Source of the DNA: Pseudomonas eucalypticola
GTDB taxonomy: Bacteria; Pseudomonadota; Gammaproteobacteria; Pseudomonadales; Pseudomonadaceae
Assembly: GCF_013374995.1 (NCBI RefSeq)
Contig: NZ_CP056030.1
Coordinates: 5,426,501 to 5,490,500, forward strand
Direction: 5' to 3'
Length of the DNA stretch: 64,000 nucleotides
Each line of letters opens with the position of its first letter. The first letter of the stretch is position 1. The position numbers and the translations under genes are program-made. Below the pieces are notes generated by a model. The model worked only from the letters and a program-made list of their open reading frames with translations. It did no database searches and was not told the origin of the DNA. This document shows, in pieces, positions 8,529 through 20,240 of the stretch.

Positions 8529-9380
8529 TTACTCCGCGATAGACGCAGGCCGCGTGGCGCCCTGCGAGAAAAAGCGCCGGTGACTGGCCACCGGCATCCG
8601 CGCCCGTATGGACGCCTGTTCGCTGCTGTCACGTTCGGCCAGCAGCACGGCTTCGCCCTGATCCTGTTCGGCGACGATGCGCCCCCACGGATCGACGATG
8701 GCCGCGTGCCCGTAGGTCTCGCGCGGCCCTGGGTGGGTGCCGCCCTGGGCCGCCGCCAGGACGTAGCACTGGGTTTCGATGGCACGGGCGCGAATCAGCA
8801 CTTCCCAGTGCGCCGCCCCGGTCACCGCCGTGAAGGCCGAGGGCGCGGTGATCAGCTCGGCCCCGGCCTTGCGCAGCTCGCTGTACAGCTCGGGAAAGCG
8901 CAGGTCATAACACACCGTCAGCCCCAGGCGCCCTACCGGCGTTTGCGCGACCACGACGTCCTGACCATGAGCATAGTCGTCCGACTCACGGTAGCGGCCA
9001 CGGCTGTCGGCCACGTCCACATCGAACAGGTGCAGCTTGTCGTAGCGGGCCACTTCCTGGCCCTGGTCATCGACCAACAGCGAACAGGCGCGCACCTTCG
9101 CCTCGGGCTGGCCCAGGGGCGGCAAAGGCAAGGTGCCGGCCACTATCCATAAGTTGAGGTCACGAGCCGCCTGTTTCAACCATGGCAGGATCGGGCCCTG
9201 ACCAAGGGCTTCGTTGCGACCTGTTTCGGCGCTGTCGCGACGGCCCAAGGCCGAGAAATTCTCCGGCAACACCGCCAGCTTGGCGCCACCGGCGGCGGCC
9301 TGTTCCAACAGGCGACGCGCGCTGGCCAAGTTGGCCAGGATATCGCTCTGGCTGACCATTTGAATCACTGCCAAGGACAT
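8529..9380 (-). CDS. Carbon-nitrogen hydrolase (nitrilase superfamily, Nit1/YbeM-like)
   Basis: A 283-aa protein with the full Glu-Lys-Cys triad: Glu40 in LPENFSALG, Lys in [11 protein letters not shown] and Cys in [12 protein letters not shown]. This branch includes deaminated-glutathione amidases (metabolite repair) and omega-amidases; the former is the likelier role but is not proven here. It starts 18 bp after the stop of the large YhdP-like gene and is followed 3 bp later by tldD. The yhdP-nit-tldD order is common in gammaproteobacteria. Confidence 0.88.
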   Translation of the reverse strand: MSLAVIQMVSQSDILANLASARRLLEQAAAGGAKLAVLPENFSALGRRDSAETGRNEALGQGPILPWLKQAARDLNLWIVAGTLPLPPLGQPEAKVRACSLLVDDQGQEVARYDKLHLFDVDVADSRGRYRESDDYAHGQDVVVAQTPVGRLGLTVCYDLRFPELYSELRKAGAELITAPSAFTAVTGAAHWEVLIRARAIETQCYVLAAAQGGTHPGPRETYGHAAIVDPWGRIVAEQDQGEAVLLAERDSSEQASIRARMPVASHRRFFSQGATRPASIAE

Positions 9381-9398
9381 GACGGGCTCCTGCTTCTG

Positions 9399-12300
9399 TC
9401 AGTTTGCTTTCTGGAAAGGCTTGTCGAACGTAATCTTAGGCTCTTTCCACGGTCCTTCGACCTTGTATTGCACACTGGCGAAGCGCGCCACGCGATCGCC
9501 CAGCAGCTTGTCGACCAGAAACAGCGCGCCGCCAACCGCCGGGGCGCCCACCAGCAAGGCGGCGATCGGCAGGTTGGTGGTCACCGGCAAGGTGACCAGC
9601 AGCTTGGCATCGACGCGGTCCTGGTTCATGTCCAGGGTGCCGTTGAGCTCAAGGTTGGTGGATGGCCCGGTCATGGTGATCGGCTCGCGGGTGACGAACA
9701 CCCCATTGCTGGCCACCAGCAGGCCCTTGACCCGGTCGTAGCTCAACCCTTTGTCCACCAGGTCGGAAAAGTCCAGGCGCAGGCGTCGCCCGATGGAGTT
9801 GAAGTTGAGCAGGCCAAATACCCGCAGCGCCTGGGCCCCGCCCTCCACTTCGACGAACTGGCCACGGTTGAGGGTAGCGTCCAGGCTGCCGGAGAAACGC
9901 TTGAGCGCGGCCCACGCGGGCGAGCCCGGCCAGCTGCCATCGACATTCAGTTCGAAGTTCTGGCTGGTGGTGCTGGGCGCGTAGCCCCAGGCCTTGAGCA
10001 CGTCAGCCAGGTTCTTGCCCTTGAGGTTACCCTTCAGCCAACTGGCCGATGCCCCCGGGGCACCCTCCCAACTGCCCTGGCCCACCAGGCTGATGCCCTT
10101 GAGACCCAGGTCCAGGTCCTTGAGGGCGATGCCCTTGCCGTTGGGGCGAATTTTCAGCGCCCAGGCGCCCATCAGGTCATTGCCCTGGTACAGCTTGAGG
10201 ATCTTCACGTCCACGGCGGGAATTTTGCGTGGGTCGACGGAAGCCAGCGGGTCCGGGGCGTTTTCGTCGGTCACGGCCTTGGGGTCGGGAGCGGGCAGGC
10301 GCACGGACTGCATGTCCACCAGGATCGGCACGCCCTTGGCGTCGGGCAGGCTGGCGGTCCCGTTGAGCTGCTGGCTGTCCACCGACAGGTTCCAGGCACT
10401 GGCACTGCGGTTGAGCAGCACGCGGGCCTGGTCGAGGTCGAAGCCAAAACCGGTGATCTTGCCGATCTTCAGGTCGACGCTGTTGAGCGCCTGCCGCGCG
10501 CTGCCGCCCGGATCGTCACCGGCGTAGCGGTCTACCTGGGCCTTCCACGGCGTGACATCCAGGCTGTCCAGGCTGCCGCGCACGCGCAGCCCCTTGTCGG
10601 CAGGCAGTTGTGGCGTGCCCTTGCCCAACAGCAATTCACCGCGGCCATCGGCCAGCTTGCCGCCCGGCGCCAGGTAGCCCAACGTGGCGAGATCAGCGTA
10701 ACTGACGTCGATACGACGGTCGGGCCCTTGCAGGTTCATCTGGAATTGGGTATCCCGGCTGTCCGTGGCGGCCTTGCCGAAAGGCGCAGGCAGATCGATG
10801 GCCAGGCCCTTGAGGTCACTCTTGATGCTCAACTGGCTATTGCTGCCGCCCAGGGCGACCTGCAACTGGTAGGGCAATTCGCCCGAGGCCGGCAGTTTGG
10901 CCGTCACCTGCAGCCAATCGGTCAGGCGTTGCAGGGCGATGCTGCCCTTGGCCGTGATGCGGGTCAGCGGGCTGCCTGGCTTGCCTTCGGCGAAGATCTG
11001 CGCGCTCACTGGCTTGTCGAACGCCTGGGCAGTGATGCCCTGGCCGCTGAGGCCCTTGTCGTAGTCGAAGCGAAAATCACCCTTGAGCTGGCTCAGGTCC
11101 AGGGCCGGCTCCTTGATCTTGAGGTCCGCACCTTCGGTCTTGAAGTCCACCACGACCTTCGGTTCTTCGCCCTTGACCAAGGGGATATCCAGGTTGAGGT
11201 TGCCAGTGAGCGGGCCGGTGCCCTGCCAACCAGCGAAAATAGGCCCGGTGCCGATGGGTGCGTCCTGGAGAATTTTGATACCGTCGCCCAGGGTGCCGTC
11301 GAAGCCCCCCTTCACGTACAAATGCGAATGCTGGTCGGCCGGTACATGGGGCACGGTCACCTGCACATCGCTGACCTGGGTGCCCAGCAATTGGCCCTTG
11401 CTGGCCTGGATGCGCACGTCGCCGTCCTGGATGAACACATCCCCCGCTACCTTCGACACTTCCGGCCAACCGGGCTGGAACGCCAGGCGGGCATCGTGCA
11501 CCTTGAAATACAGGGTGATGCTGCGGGCGTGGTCCGGCGCCGCATGGCTGAGCGAGCCCTGGTACTGGAAGTAACCCTGGTCCACGGCCCCTTCCAGGAT
11601 GGCGGTGCGCAGCCAGTGGTCTACCGCCGGGCTCAGCACCTGGGGCAAGTACTTGGCCGTGTAGCGACCGTCGCCGTGGGTAAGGCCGACGCGCAGGTCC
11701 ATGTAGGGTTCCACGTCCGGGGAGAACGGCAGGCGGATCAGGAAGTCGCCGGCGATATCACCCTCGTCGCCCTTGACCTTCAAGTACGGCGCCACCAAGG
11801 TGAAGCCGTCGTGGTTGAGGGTCCAGACCAGGCGGGCGTTGGCCTGGTGGTAGTACCAGGGGTTGGCGAAAATGGGGTCCAGGTGCAGCATGAATTTATC
11901 GGTGGCCAGGCGTAGTTCGCCATGGCCCAGGTCGCCGCTGACGGCACCGCTGACGCTGCCGGCGGCCGGCGCGCCATGGGTGGCCTGGAAGCCGACGTTG
12001 TCCAGGTTCGCGGCAAAGCTCAGGCGGTCATCCCCCGTTGATTGCGGGCGATAGTCGAGCAATACGTTGCGCAGCCCACCGGTCACCTTCAGCTGGTCGA
12101 TAACGGCGGCGACCTTGTCGGGAATGGGCACCAGACTGTCCAGCACCGGCGTGATCGGCGTCAGGTCCAGGCGGTCGGCCTGCAGGTGGTAGCTTTGCGG
12201 GGCAGTGTCGGTGGCGTCGGCTTCGCGCAGTTGCAGGCGCGACTCCCAGCGAGCCTTGCCCAGGCTCAAGGCCAGGGAGTTGACGGTCAGCTCGTAGCCG

Positions 12301-13214
12301 CCGCTGTTGCGCTGGAACCAGGCATCAAGGGCCAGGTTATCGATGCGCGTGGCCTTGCGGTCGGCGTAGGCACCCTGAAGAGTCGGCGCATTCAGGCGCA
12401 CAGCGGCGCTTTGCAGCGCCCCCTTGTCCCAGTCGAGCCAGAATTCGCCGCCAGCCTTGAGCTGGTCGGCCTTCCATTTTTGCAGCCATTGCGGGGGCAG
12501 CCAGCGCGACCAGTCGCTCTGGGGCAGGCTCAGGTAGGCCTGCACCCCGGCGTCCTGCCAATGGGCGGCGTCAATGCGGGTACGCAGGTTCAGGGCCACC
12601 GGCTGGCCATCGGGCAGGGTCAGGCGCAGGTCGAGCCGCTGCCGGCTGTACCCGGTGGTCAGGCTGGCGCCGACATACGTGAGGGTCAGGGGGGCGCGGT
12701 CGTAGGGCTCCAGCGTCAGCTGGCTGTCGAGCAATGACACCTTGGCCACTTGCTGCAAGCGGGTGAGGACCTGCCCCGGGTCCATGGGCTCGTCGTTCTG
12801 GGCTGGCACACCCTTGAGGGACCACTTGCCATCCTGGTCCTCCTCGGCAGTCAGTTGCAGGCCGCTGACCAGCAGGTGGGCCAAGCGTACCTGCCGGCTG
12901 CGCAGGCTGGCCCACAAGGCCGGAACCACGCGTACCTGGTCCAGGCGCAAGGCGCTGTCGCCCTCGCCCACCATCACGTCATGGGCCAACAGCACCGGCG
13001 CCATGCCGCTCCAGCGCCCTTCCAGGCTGCCGATGCTCACGGGCAGGCCCAAGGCCTGGGTGGCCTTGTCCTGGACGTCATCACGGTATTGGTCCACCAA
13101 CGGCACCAGCTGGCGCCCCAGGCTGACGTACAGCGCCACCAGCACCAGCACCAAGGCGCACAGCCCCAGGCCCCAGCGGGTCAGTGCGCCGAGAAAACGG
13201 CTCACGGACGCCAT
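9399..13214 (-). CDS. yhdP: Giant AsmA-like envelope protein (YhdP family, DUF3971)
   Basis: A 1271-aa protein with one N-terminal transmembrane anchor (LGLCALVLVLVALYVSLG), then a very long beta-rich periplasmic part of the AsmA/TamB bridge type and a C-terminal AsmA-like domain (ATLNRGQFVEVEGG, MTGPSTNLELNGTLDM). Family members are thought to carry phospholipids between the inner and outer membranes. I use the ATG at 13214; a TTG two codons upstream and a GTG (MSRFLG) just inside are alternatives, and no strong SD decides. It follows rng by 64 bp. An 851-aa antisense frame inside it is a GC-driven shadow. Confidence 0.9.
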   Translation of the reverse strand: MASVSRFLGALTRWGLGLCALVLVLVALYVSLGRQLVPLVDQYRDDVQDKATQALGLPVSIGSLEGRWSGMAPVLLAHDVMVGEGDSALRLDQVRVVPALWASLRSRQVRLAHLLVSGLQLTAEEDQDGKWSLKGVPAQNDEPMDPGQVLTRLQQVAKVSLLDSQLTLEPYDRAPLTLTYVGASLTTGYSRQRLDLRLTLPDGQPVALNLRTRIDAAHWQDAGVQAYLSLPQSDWSRWLPPQWLQKWKADQLKAGGEFWLDWDKGALQSAAVRLNAPTLQGAYADRKATRIDNLALDAWFQRNSGGYELTVNSLALSLGKARWESRLQLREADATDTAPQSYHLQADRLDLTPITPVLDSLVPIPDKVAAVIDQLKVTGGLRNVLLDYRPQSTGDDRLSFAANLDNVGFQATHGAPAAGSVSGAVSGDLGHGELRLATDKFMLHLDPIFANPWYYHQANARLVWTLNHDGFTLVAPYLKVKGDEGDIAGDFLIRLPFSPDVEPYMDLRVGLTHGDGRYTAKYLPQVLSPAVDHWLRTAILEGAVDQGYFQYQGSLSHAAPDHARSITLYFKVHDARLAFQPGWPEVSKVAGDVFIQDGDVRIQASKGQLLGTQVSDVQVTVPHVPADQHSHLYVKGGFDGTLGDGIKILQDAPIGTGPIFAGWQGTGPLTGNLNLDIPLVKGEEPKVVVDFKTEGADLKIKEPALDLSQLKGDFRFDYDKGLSGQGITAQAFDKPVSAQIFAEGKPGSPLTRITAKGSIALQRLTDWLQVTAKLPASGELPYQLQVALGGSNSQLSIKSDLKGLAIDLPAPFGKAATDSRDTQFQMNLQGPDRRIDVSYADLATLGYLAPGGKLADGRGELLLGKGTPQLPADKGLRVRGSLDSLDVTPWKAQVDRYAGDDPGGSARQALNSVDLKIGKITGFGFDLDQARVLLNRSASAWNLSVDSQQLNGTASLPDAKGVPILVDMQSVRLPAPDPKAVTDENAPDPLASVDPRKIPAVDVKILKLYQGNDLMGAWALKIRPNGKGIALKDLDLGLKGISLVGQGSWEGAPGASASWLKGNLKGKNLADVLKAWGYAPSTTSQNFELNVDGSWPGSPAWAALKRFSGSLDATLNRGQFVEVEGGAQALRVFGLLNFNSIGRRLRLDFSDLVDKGLSYDRVKGLLVASNGVFVTREPITMTGPSTNLELNGTLDMNQDRVDAKLLVTLPVTTNLPIAALLVGAPAVGGALFLVDKLLGDRVARFASVQYKVEGPWKEPKITFDKPFQKAN

Positions 13215-13278
13215 GGGCAACGGTTCCCGGCACAGGCAGCGAGGTCAGTGGCCGCAAGCCACGCAGGGGTGAACGAAA

Positions 13279-14736
13279 TCAGAGCAGCACCACGTCGTAT
13301 TGTTCCTGGGAGTACATGGACTCTACCTGAAAGCGAATGGTTCGCCCGATAAAAGCCTCCAGTTCGGCCACATTGCCCGATTCTTCATCCAGCAGGCGGT
13401 CGACCACCCGCTGGTTCGCCAACACTCTATAGCCTTCGGCCTGGTAAGCGCGGGCCTCGCGAAGAATTTCACGGAAAATCTCGTAACAGATCGTCTCCGG
13501 GGTCTTCAGCTTGCCGCGGCCCTGGCAGCTCACGCAGGGCTCGCACAGCACCTGTTCCAGGCTCTCGCGGGTGCGCTTGCGAGTCATCTGCACCAGGCCC
13601 AGTTCGGTAATGCCGATGATGTTGGTCTTGGCGTGGTCGCGCTCCAGTTGCTTTTCCAGAGTGCGCAGCACCTGGCGCTGGTGCTCTTCGTCTTCCATGT
13701 CGATGAAGTCGATGATGATGATGCCGCCGATATTGCGCAGCCGCAGTTGCCGGGCGATGGCGGTGGCCGCTTCCAGGTTGGTCTTGAAGATGGTTTCTTC
13801 CAGGTTGCGATGGCCGACGAAGGCGCCGGTGTTGACGTCGATGGTCGTCATGGCCTCGGCAGGGTCCACCACCAGGTAACCGCCGGACTTGAGCGGCACC
13901 TTGCGGTCAAGGGCGCGTTGAATCTCGTCTTCCACGCCATACAGGTCGAAGATCGGCCGCTCGCCTGGGTAATGCTCCAGGCGATCGGCGATCTCGGGCA
14001 TCAGTTCGGCAACGAACTGCGTGGTTTTCTGGAAGGTTTCCCGCGAGTCGATGCGGATCTTCTCGATCTTGGGGCTGACCAGGTCGCGCAACGTGCGCAA
14101 GGCCAGGCCCAGGTCTTCATAGATTTCCGTTGGCGCGCCCACGGTCTTGATCTGTAGCCCGATCTGGTCCCACAACCGGCGCAGGTAGCGGATGTCCATC
14201 ATGATTTCATCGGCACCGGCCCCCTCGGCGGCGGTGCGCAGGATGAACCCACCGGCTTCCTTGATGCCTTCCTGGGCCACGCAGTCGCTGACCACCTTCT
14301 TCAAGCGTTCGCGTTCGGCTTCTTCCTCGATCTTCAAGGAAATGCCGACATGACTGGTGCGCGGCATGTACACCAGGTACCGCGACGGGATCGACAACTG
14401 CGTGGTCAGGCGCGCGCCCTTGGAGCCGATGGGGTCCTTGGTGACCTGCACCACCAGGCTCTGGCCTTCGTGCACCAGGGCGCTGATGGTCTCCACCGCA
14501 GAACCTTCGCGCAGGGAAATTTCCGAGGCATGGATGAACGCCGCCCGCTCGAGGCCAATGTCGACGAAGGCTGCCTGCATGCCCGGCAGCACCCGTACCA
14601 CCTTGCCCTTGTAGATATTGCCGACGATGCCGCGGCGCTGGGTGCGCTCCACATGCACTTCCTGCAGCACACCGTTTTCCACCACTGCCACGCGTGATTC
14701 CATCGGCGTGATGTTGATCAGGATCTCTTCACTCAT
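13279..14736 (-). CDS. rng: Ribonuclease G
   Basis: A 485-aa RNase E/G-family endoribonuclease. It has an N-terminal S1 domain (GIVGNIYKGKVVRVLPG), the two Mg2+-binding Asp segments (TIDVNTGAFVG and IIIDFIDMED) and the Zn-link Cys motif CEPCVSCQGRG. It matures the 16S rRNA 5' end and degrades some mRNAs. It lacks the long C-terminal scaffold of RNase E, as RNase G should. It lies downstream of maf in the mreB/C/D-maf-rng order. Confidence 0.96.
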   Translation of the reverse strand: MSEEILINITPMESRVAVVENGVLQEVHVERTQRRGIVGNIYKGKVVRVLPGMQAAFVDIGLERAAFIHASEISLREGSAVETISALVHEGQSLVVQVTKDPIGSKGARLTTQLSIPSRYLVYMPRTSHVGISLKIEEEAERERLKKVVSDCVAQEGIKEAGGFILRTAAEGAGADEIMMDIRYLRRLWDQIGLQIKTVGAPTEIYEDLGLALRTLRDLVSPKIEKIRIDSRETFQKTTQFVAELMPEIADRLEHYPGERPIFDLYGVEDEIQRALDRKVPLKSGGYLVVDPAEAMTTIDVNTGAFVGHRNLEETIFKTNLEAATAIARQLRLRNIGGIIIIDFIDMEDEEHQRQVLRTLEKQLERDHAKTNIIGITELGLVQMTRKRTRESLEQVLCEPCVSCQGRGKLKTPETICYEIFREILREARAYQAEGYRVLANQRVVDRLLDEESGNVAELEAFIGRTIRFQVESMYSQEQYDVVLL

Positions 14737-14823
14737 GGCAGGGTCTCGTCAAGGATAGTCAGCGAAAATGATGGATTTCGTCGAGAATGTCGACGTTTCC
14801 ATTCTTGCTTGTGGCAGCGCGGC

Positions 14824-15429
14824 TCAGCGCGCCGGCAGATGCTGCCAACAGGGTATGCCGAAATGCCCCAACAGGTCTGCGGTTTCGCACAGGGGCAAGC
14901 CCACTACCGCAGAATAACTGCCTGCCAGGCTTTCGACGAATATTGCCGCCAGGCCCTGGATGGCGTAGGCGCCTGCCTTGTCCCGCGGCTCGCCACTGGC
15001 CCAGTAGGCGTGGGCCTGTTCGGCACTGATGGGGCGAAAGCGCACGCGGCTGGCGACGTTGCGCACCTCGCAGCGTTGCTCGTCGACCACGGCGATGGCC
15101 GTGAGCACCTCATGTTCGCGGCCAGAAAGTGCCGCCAGCATGGCCAGGGCATCGGCCTCATCGACCGGTTTGCCAAGAATGCGACCGTCGAGCACCACGG
15201 CTGTGTCGGCCCCCAATACCACGCCGCCAGGCTGCCCGGCGCTGGCGCGCAGCAAGGCAAGCCCAGCCATGGCCTTGTCGCGCGCGAGACGCTCGACATA
15301 GGCCGGCGCGGGCTCGCCCGGCAGCGGGGTTTCGTCGATGGAGGCACTGAGGGGGGTGAACGCCACGCCGATCTGGGTGAGCAGTTCGCGCCGTCGGGGA
15401 GAGCCGGAGGCCAGGTAAAGCGGATTCAT
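14824..15429 (-). CDS. maf: Maf-family nucleotide pyrophosphatase
   Basis: A 201-aa protein starting [17 protein letters not shown], the Maf signature. [14 protein letters not shown] is the metal/substrate loop. YhdE-type enzymes hydrolyse dTTP/UTP and modified pyrimidine nucleotides and inhibit septum formation when overproduced. The start is the ATG at 15429 with GGGAG upstream; the longer frame to 15522 overlaps mreD and has no family N terminus. It lies in the mre-maf-rng cluster. Confidence 0.93.
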   Translation of the reverse strand: MNPLYLASGSPRRRELLTQIGVAFTPLSASIDETPLPGEPAPAYVERLARDKAMAGLALLRASAGQPGGVVLGADTAVVLDGRILGKPVDEADALAMLAALSGREHEVLTAIAVVDEQRCEVRNVASRVRFRPISAEQAHAYWASGEPRDKAGAYAIQGLAAIFVESLAGSYSAVVGLPLCETADLLGHFGIPCWQHLPAR

Positions 15430-15481
15430 CAAGACGTCTCCCTGTCGGTTTTCAGGTGCCGGGCTCACGCCCGGATCACGC

Positions 15482-15973
15482 TCAGTTGATACCCAGGCGG
15501 CGGCGCAGGCCTCGCAGGGCAAAGCTGACCCATGGCCACAGTAGCGCGCTCATCAGGGCCGGGAGCAGCAACGCCAGGGTCGGCTGGCGGTTGCCGGTCA
15601 GGGCGCTCAGCCACAGCTGGGCCAACTGCCCCAGGCCGAACACCACCAGAATCACCAGGCTCTGCTGCCACACATGGAAGGTGCGCATGCGCTGCAGCAG
15701 GGACAGGATCAGGAAACTGATCAAGGTCAGGATCATCGCGTTCTGGCCCAGGTAAGTGCCGTACAGCACATCCTCGGCCAGGCCCAGCACGAACGCGGTG
15801 GTCATGCCTATCTTGTGCGGCAGGGCCATGGTCCAGAAGGTCACCAGCAGCGCCAGCCACAGCGGCCGCAGGATTTCCATGAACTGCGGCAACGGCGAAA
15901 CACTCAGCAACAGACCAAGGACGAAGGTGAACCAGACGAACCAGCCGTTGCGCGGCCGTGTGCTGTTGACCAT
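15482..15973 (-). CDS. mreD: Rod shape-determining protein MreD
   Basis: A 163-aa polytopic inner-membrane protein with five or six hydrophobic helices ([44 protein letters not shown]). It is part of the elongasome with MreB, MreC, RodA and PBP2. Its ATG overlaps the mreC stop (TGATG), so translation is coupled. Confidence 0.94.
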   Translation of the reverse strand: MVNSTRPRNGWFVWFTFVLGLLLSVSPLPQFMEILRPLWLALLVTFWTMALPHKIGMTTAFVLGLAEDVLYGTYLGQNAMILTLISFLILSLLQRMRTFHVWQQSLVILVVFGLGQLAQLWLSALTGNRQPTLALLLPALMSALLWPWVSFALRGLRRRLGIN

Positions 15974-17055
15974 CAGTGTCTCTCCCGCGATGTGCCATGG
16001 GCAGGCTTGGCCGGTGCCGCAGCTGGCGCCGCCGCGGCCGGGGTGGCGGGTGCGTGCCCCGTGGCGGCGGGTGCCGGATGGCCGCTGACCGGGGCGGCGG
16101 CCGCAGCAGGCGGGGTAGTGGCCGGGGCAGCGGCGGTACCGGGTACGGCCTGGGCCGGCGCGCCAGCAGCCTGCCCCTGGTGATCAGCGGCCTCCTGGGC
16201 CTGCGCCGCTTCGGTGGCACGCTGCTCGGGCGAGCGGCTGTCGGAGAACACCAGCAACAGGTAGCGGCTGCGGTTCAGGGCAGCCGTGGGCACGGCGCGG
16301 ACGATGGCGAATGGCTGCCCGGAGTCATGGATGACCTCCTTCACCGTGGCCACCGGGTAACCCGCGGGGAAACGCTGACCCAGGCCAGAGCTGACCAGCA
16401 GGTCGCCTTCCTTGATGTCGGCGGTATCGGCGACATGGCGCAGCTCCAGGCGTTCCGGGTTACCGGTGCCGCTGGCGATGGCGCGCAGGCCGTTGCGGTT
16501 CACCTGCACCGGAATGCTGTGGGTGGAGTCGGTCAGCAGCAGCACCCGCGAGGTGTAAGGCATCAACTCCACCACCTGGCCCATCAGCCCGCGGGCGTCG
16601 AGCACCGGCTGGCCCAGGAACACGCCATCGCGCTCACCCTTGTTGATCAGGATGCGCTGGGTGAACGGATTAGGGTCCATGCCGATCAGCTCGGCGACCT
16701 CCACCTTCTCGTTCACCAACGCCGAGGAGTTGAGCAACTCGCGCAGGCGTACGTTCTGCTCGGTCAGGGCCGCCAGTTTCTGCAGGCGACCTTGCAGCAG
16801 CAAGGCTTCGGTCTTGAGTTTCTCGTTCTCGGCGACCAGCTCGGTGCGGCTGCCGAACTGGCTGGCCACGCCCTGATACAGGCGCTGAGGCAAGTCGGTG
16901 ATCCAGTACGATTGCATGAGTACCAGCGACATCTGGCTACGCACTGGCTGCAGCAACGTGAACCGCGCATCGACCACCATCAGGGAGATCGACAGCACGA
17001 CCAGTACCAGCAGGCGCACGCCCAGCGAGGGACCCTTGGAGAAAAGCGGTTTAAT
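15973..17055 (-). CDS. mreC: Rod shape-determining protein MreC (probable ATT start)
   Basis: A bitopic inner-membrane protein: N-terminal helix (RLLVLVVLSISLMVVDAR), a coiled coil near residues 70-110 (ELVAENEKLKTEALLLQGRL), a beta-rich periplasmic domain (VNRNGLRAIASGTGN; VSSGLGQRFPAGYPVATV) and a low-complexity Ala/Pro tail. The frame has no ATG before the helix. The best start is ATT at 17055, giving KPLFSKGPSLG ahead of the helix, with a strong GGAGGAG 6 nt upstream. The only conventional alternative is GTG at 17019, which has a poor SD and leaves no cytoplasmic segment. Length is 360 aa with ATT and 348 aa with GTG. Confidence 0.9.
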   Translation of the reverse strand: MKPLFSKGPSLGVRLLVLVVLSISLMVVDARFTLLQPVRSQMSLVLMQSYWITDLPQRLYQGVASQFGSRTELVAENEKLKTEALLLQGRLQKLAALTEQNVRLRELLNSSALVNEKVEVAELIGMDPNPFTQRILINKGERDGVFLGQPVLDARGLMGQVVELMPYTSRVLLLTDSTHSIPVQVNRNGLRAIASGTGNPERLELRHVADTADIKEGDLLVSSGLGQRFPAGYPVATVKEVIHDSGQPFAIVRAVPTAALNRSRYLLLVFSDSRSPEQRATEAAQAQEAADHQGQAAGAPAQAVPGTAAAPATTPPAAAAAPVSGHPAPAATGHAPATPAAAAPAAAPAKPAHGTSRERH

Positions 17056-17095
17056 AAGCCGCTCCTCCCAGGCTGATGTTCATTGGCTCATTCAT
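17051..17095 (-). other. Possible 14-codon leader ORF overlapping the mreC start
   Basis: An ATG at 17095 opens MNEPMNISLGGAAY and ends at TAA (17053-17051), which overlaps the proposed ATT start of mreC (17055-17053) in another frame. The mreC Shine-Dalgarno lies inside it. This is the geometry of a coupled leader peptide. Its own ribosome site is weak, so translation is unproven. Confidence 0.35.
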
Positions 17096-17210
17096 ACGGC
17101 TTCAAACCGGCCCGGATGCAGATTGACAGAAAATGCGCCAACGACAGGCGCAGGCCCGAGGTCGACAGCGCAAACTGTAGACCGGGCCCCGTGGTTGCCG
17201 CCAGCGAAGT

Positions 17211-18470
<1,260 letters not shown>

Positions 18471-18758
18471 ATGGCGCTTGATCGCTCCGACGTGGAAAAA
18501 ATCGCTCATCTGGCCCGCCTGGGCCTGACTGAAGCCGATCTACCACGCACCACCGATGCACTCAACAGTATCCTGGGTCTGGTCGACCAGATGCAGGCGG
18601 TCGACACCAGCGGCATCGAGCCCCTGGCCCACCCGCTGGAAGCCAGTCAGCGCCTGCGCGCCGACCAGGTCACCGAAAGCAACCACCGCGAGGCCTACCA
18701 GGCCATCGCGCCCGCGGTCGAGAACGGCCTGTACCTGGTTCCGAAAGTCATCGACTAA
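18471..18758 (+). CDS. gatC: Glu/Asp-tRNA amidotransferase subunit C
   Basis: A 95-aa protein starting [17 protein letters not shown], the typical GatC N terminus. It stabilises GatA in the GatCAB complex, which converts Glu-tRNA(Gln) and/or Asp-tRNA(Asn) to the amidated forms. GGAG lies 6 nt upstream of the ATG. The longer frame starting upstream lacks conservation. It is the first gene of gatCAB. Confidence 0.95.
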   Translation: MALDRSDVEKIAHLARLGLTEADLPRTTDALNSILGLVDQMQAVDTSGIEPLAHPLEASQRLRADQVTESNHREAYQAIAPAVENGLYLVPKVID

Positions 18759-18776
18759 AAGGGAAAAGAGCCTGCC

Positions 18777-20228
18777 ATGCATCAAATGACTCTGGCCGAG
18801 ATCGCCCGCGGACTCGCCGACAAGAAGTTTTCTTCCGAAGAGCTGACCCGTTCCCTGCTGGCGCGCATCGCCCAGCTGGACCCCCAGCTCAACAGCTTCA
18901 TCACCGTCACCCCGGAGCTGGCCATCGCCCAGGCCCAGGCCGCCGATGCCCGTCGCGCCGCCGGTGAAACCGGTGCCCTGCTGGGCGCGCCGCTGGCCCA
19001 CAAGGACCTGTTCTGCACCCAGGGCGTGCGCACCAGCTGCGCCTCCAGGATGCTCGACAACTTCACCGCCCCCTACGACGCCACCGTGGTGTCGCGCCTG
19101 GCCGAGGCCGGTGCGGTCAGCCTGGGCAAGACCAACATGGACGAGTTCGCCATGGGCTCGGGCAACGAAAGCAGCTTCTACGGCGCGGTGAAGAACCCGT
19201 GGAACCTGGCCCACGTACCGGGTGGCTCGTCGGGTGGTTCGGCCGCCGCAGTGGCAGCTCGCCTGCTGCCAGTTGCGACAGGCACCGACACCGGCGGCTC
19301 TATCCGACAACCGGCAGCCTTTACCAACCTCACCGGCCTGAAACCGACGTACGGTCGCGTTTCACGCTGGGGCATGATCGCCTACGCCTCCAGCCTGGAC
19401 CAGGCCGGTGCCTTCGCCCGCACGGCTGAAGACTGCGCACTGCTGCTGCAAGGCATGGCCGGCTTCGACCCACAGGACTCCACCAGCATCGACGAGCCCG
19501 TGCCGGACTACAGCGCCAGCCTGAATGGCTCGCTGCAAGGCCTGCGCATCGGCCTGCCGAAAGAGTACTTCGGCGCTGGCCTGGACCCGCGCATCGGTGA
19601 CCTGATCCAGCAAGCGGTCAAGGAACTGGAAAAACTGGGCGCCACGGTCAAGGAAGTCAGCCTGCCGAACATGCAGCACGCCATTCCGGCGTACTACGTG
19701 ATCGCCCCGGCCGAAGCGTCCTCCAACCTGTCGCGTTTCGATGGCGTGCGCTTCGGCTACCGCTGCGAGAACCCGGCCGACCTCACCGACCTGTACAAGC
19801 GCTCCCGTGGCGAAGGCTTCGGCAGTGAAGTGCAGCGCCGCATCATGGTCGGTGCCTACGCCCTGTCGGCCGGTTACTACGACGCCTACTACCTGCAGGC
19901 GCAGAAGATTCGCCGCCTGATCAAGAACGACTTCATGGCCGCGTTCCACGACGTCGACGTGATCCTGGGCCCGACCACGCCTAACCCGGCCTGGAAGATC
20001 GGTGCCAAGAACGCCGACCCGGTCGCCGAGTACCTGGAAGACGTGTACACCATCACCGCCAACCTGGCGGGCCTGCCGGGGCTGTCCATGCCGGCAGGGT
20101 TCGTAGACGGCTTGCCGGTGGGCGTGCAACTGCTGGCCCCGTACTTCCAGGAAGGCCGCCTGCTCAACGTCGCGCACCAGTATCAGCAGGCGACTGACTG
20201 GCACACCCGCTCGCCCGAAGGCTTCTAA
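18777..20228 (+). CDS. gatA: Glu/Asp-tRNA amidotransferase subunit A
   Basis: A 483-aa amidase-signature enzyme that releases ammonia from glutamine. The Ser-cisSer-Lys triad is visible: Lys in LAHKDLFC, cis-Ser in [11 protein letters not shown] and the nucleophile Ser in [12 protein letters not shown]. It begins 18 bp after gatC and ends 12 bp before gatB. A second ATG three codons in (MTLAEIARG) is a possible alternative start. Confidence 0.97.
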   Translation: MHQMTLAEIARGLADKKFSSEELTRSLLARIAQLDPQLNSFITVTPELAIAQAQAADARRAAGETGALLGAPLAHKDLFCTQGVRTSCASRMLDNFTAPYDATVVSRLAEAGAVSLGKTNMDEFAMGSGNESSFYGAVKNPWNLAHVPGGSSGGSAAAVAARLLPVATGTDTGGSIRQPAAFTNLTGLKPTYGRVSRWGMIAYASSLDQAGAFARTAEDCALLLQGMAGFDPQDSTSIDEPVPDYSASLNGSLQGLRIGLPKEYFGAGLDPRIGDLIQQAVKELEKLGATVKEVSLPNMQHAIPAYYVIAPAEASSNLSRFDGVRFGYRCENPADLTDLYKRSRGEGFGSEVQRRIMVGAYALSAGYYDAYYLQAQKIRRLIKNDFMAAFHDVDVILGPTTPNPAWKIGAKNADPVAEYLEDVYTITANLAGLPGLSMPAGFVDGLPVGVQLLAPYFQEGRLLNVAHQYQQATDWHTRSPEGF

Positions 20229-20240
20229 GGAGAATTTTGT

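Noticed and set aside
9360-11915. 851-aa plus-strand open frame
   Set aside because: It is antisense to the YhdP-like gene. The sequence is Val/Gln/Gly/His-rich with no domain pattern, typical of the complement of GC-rich coding DNA.
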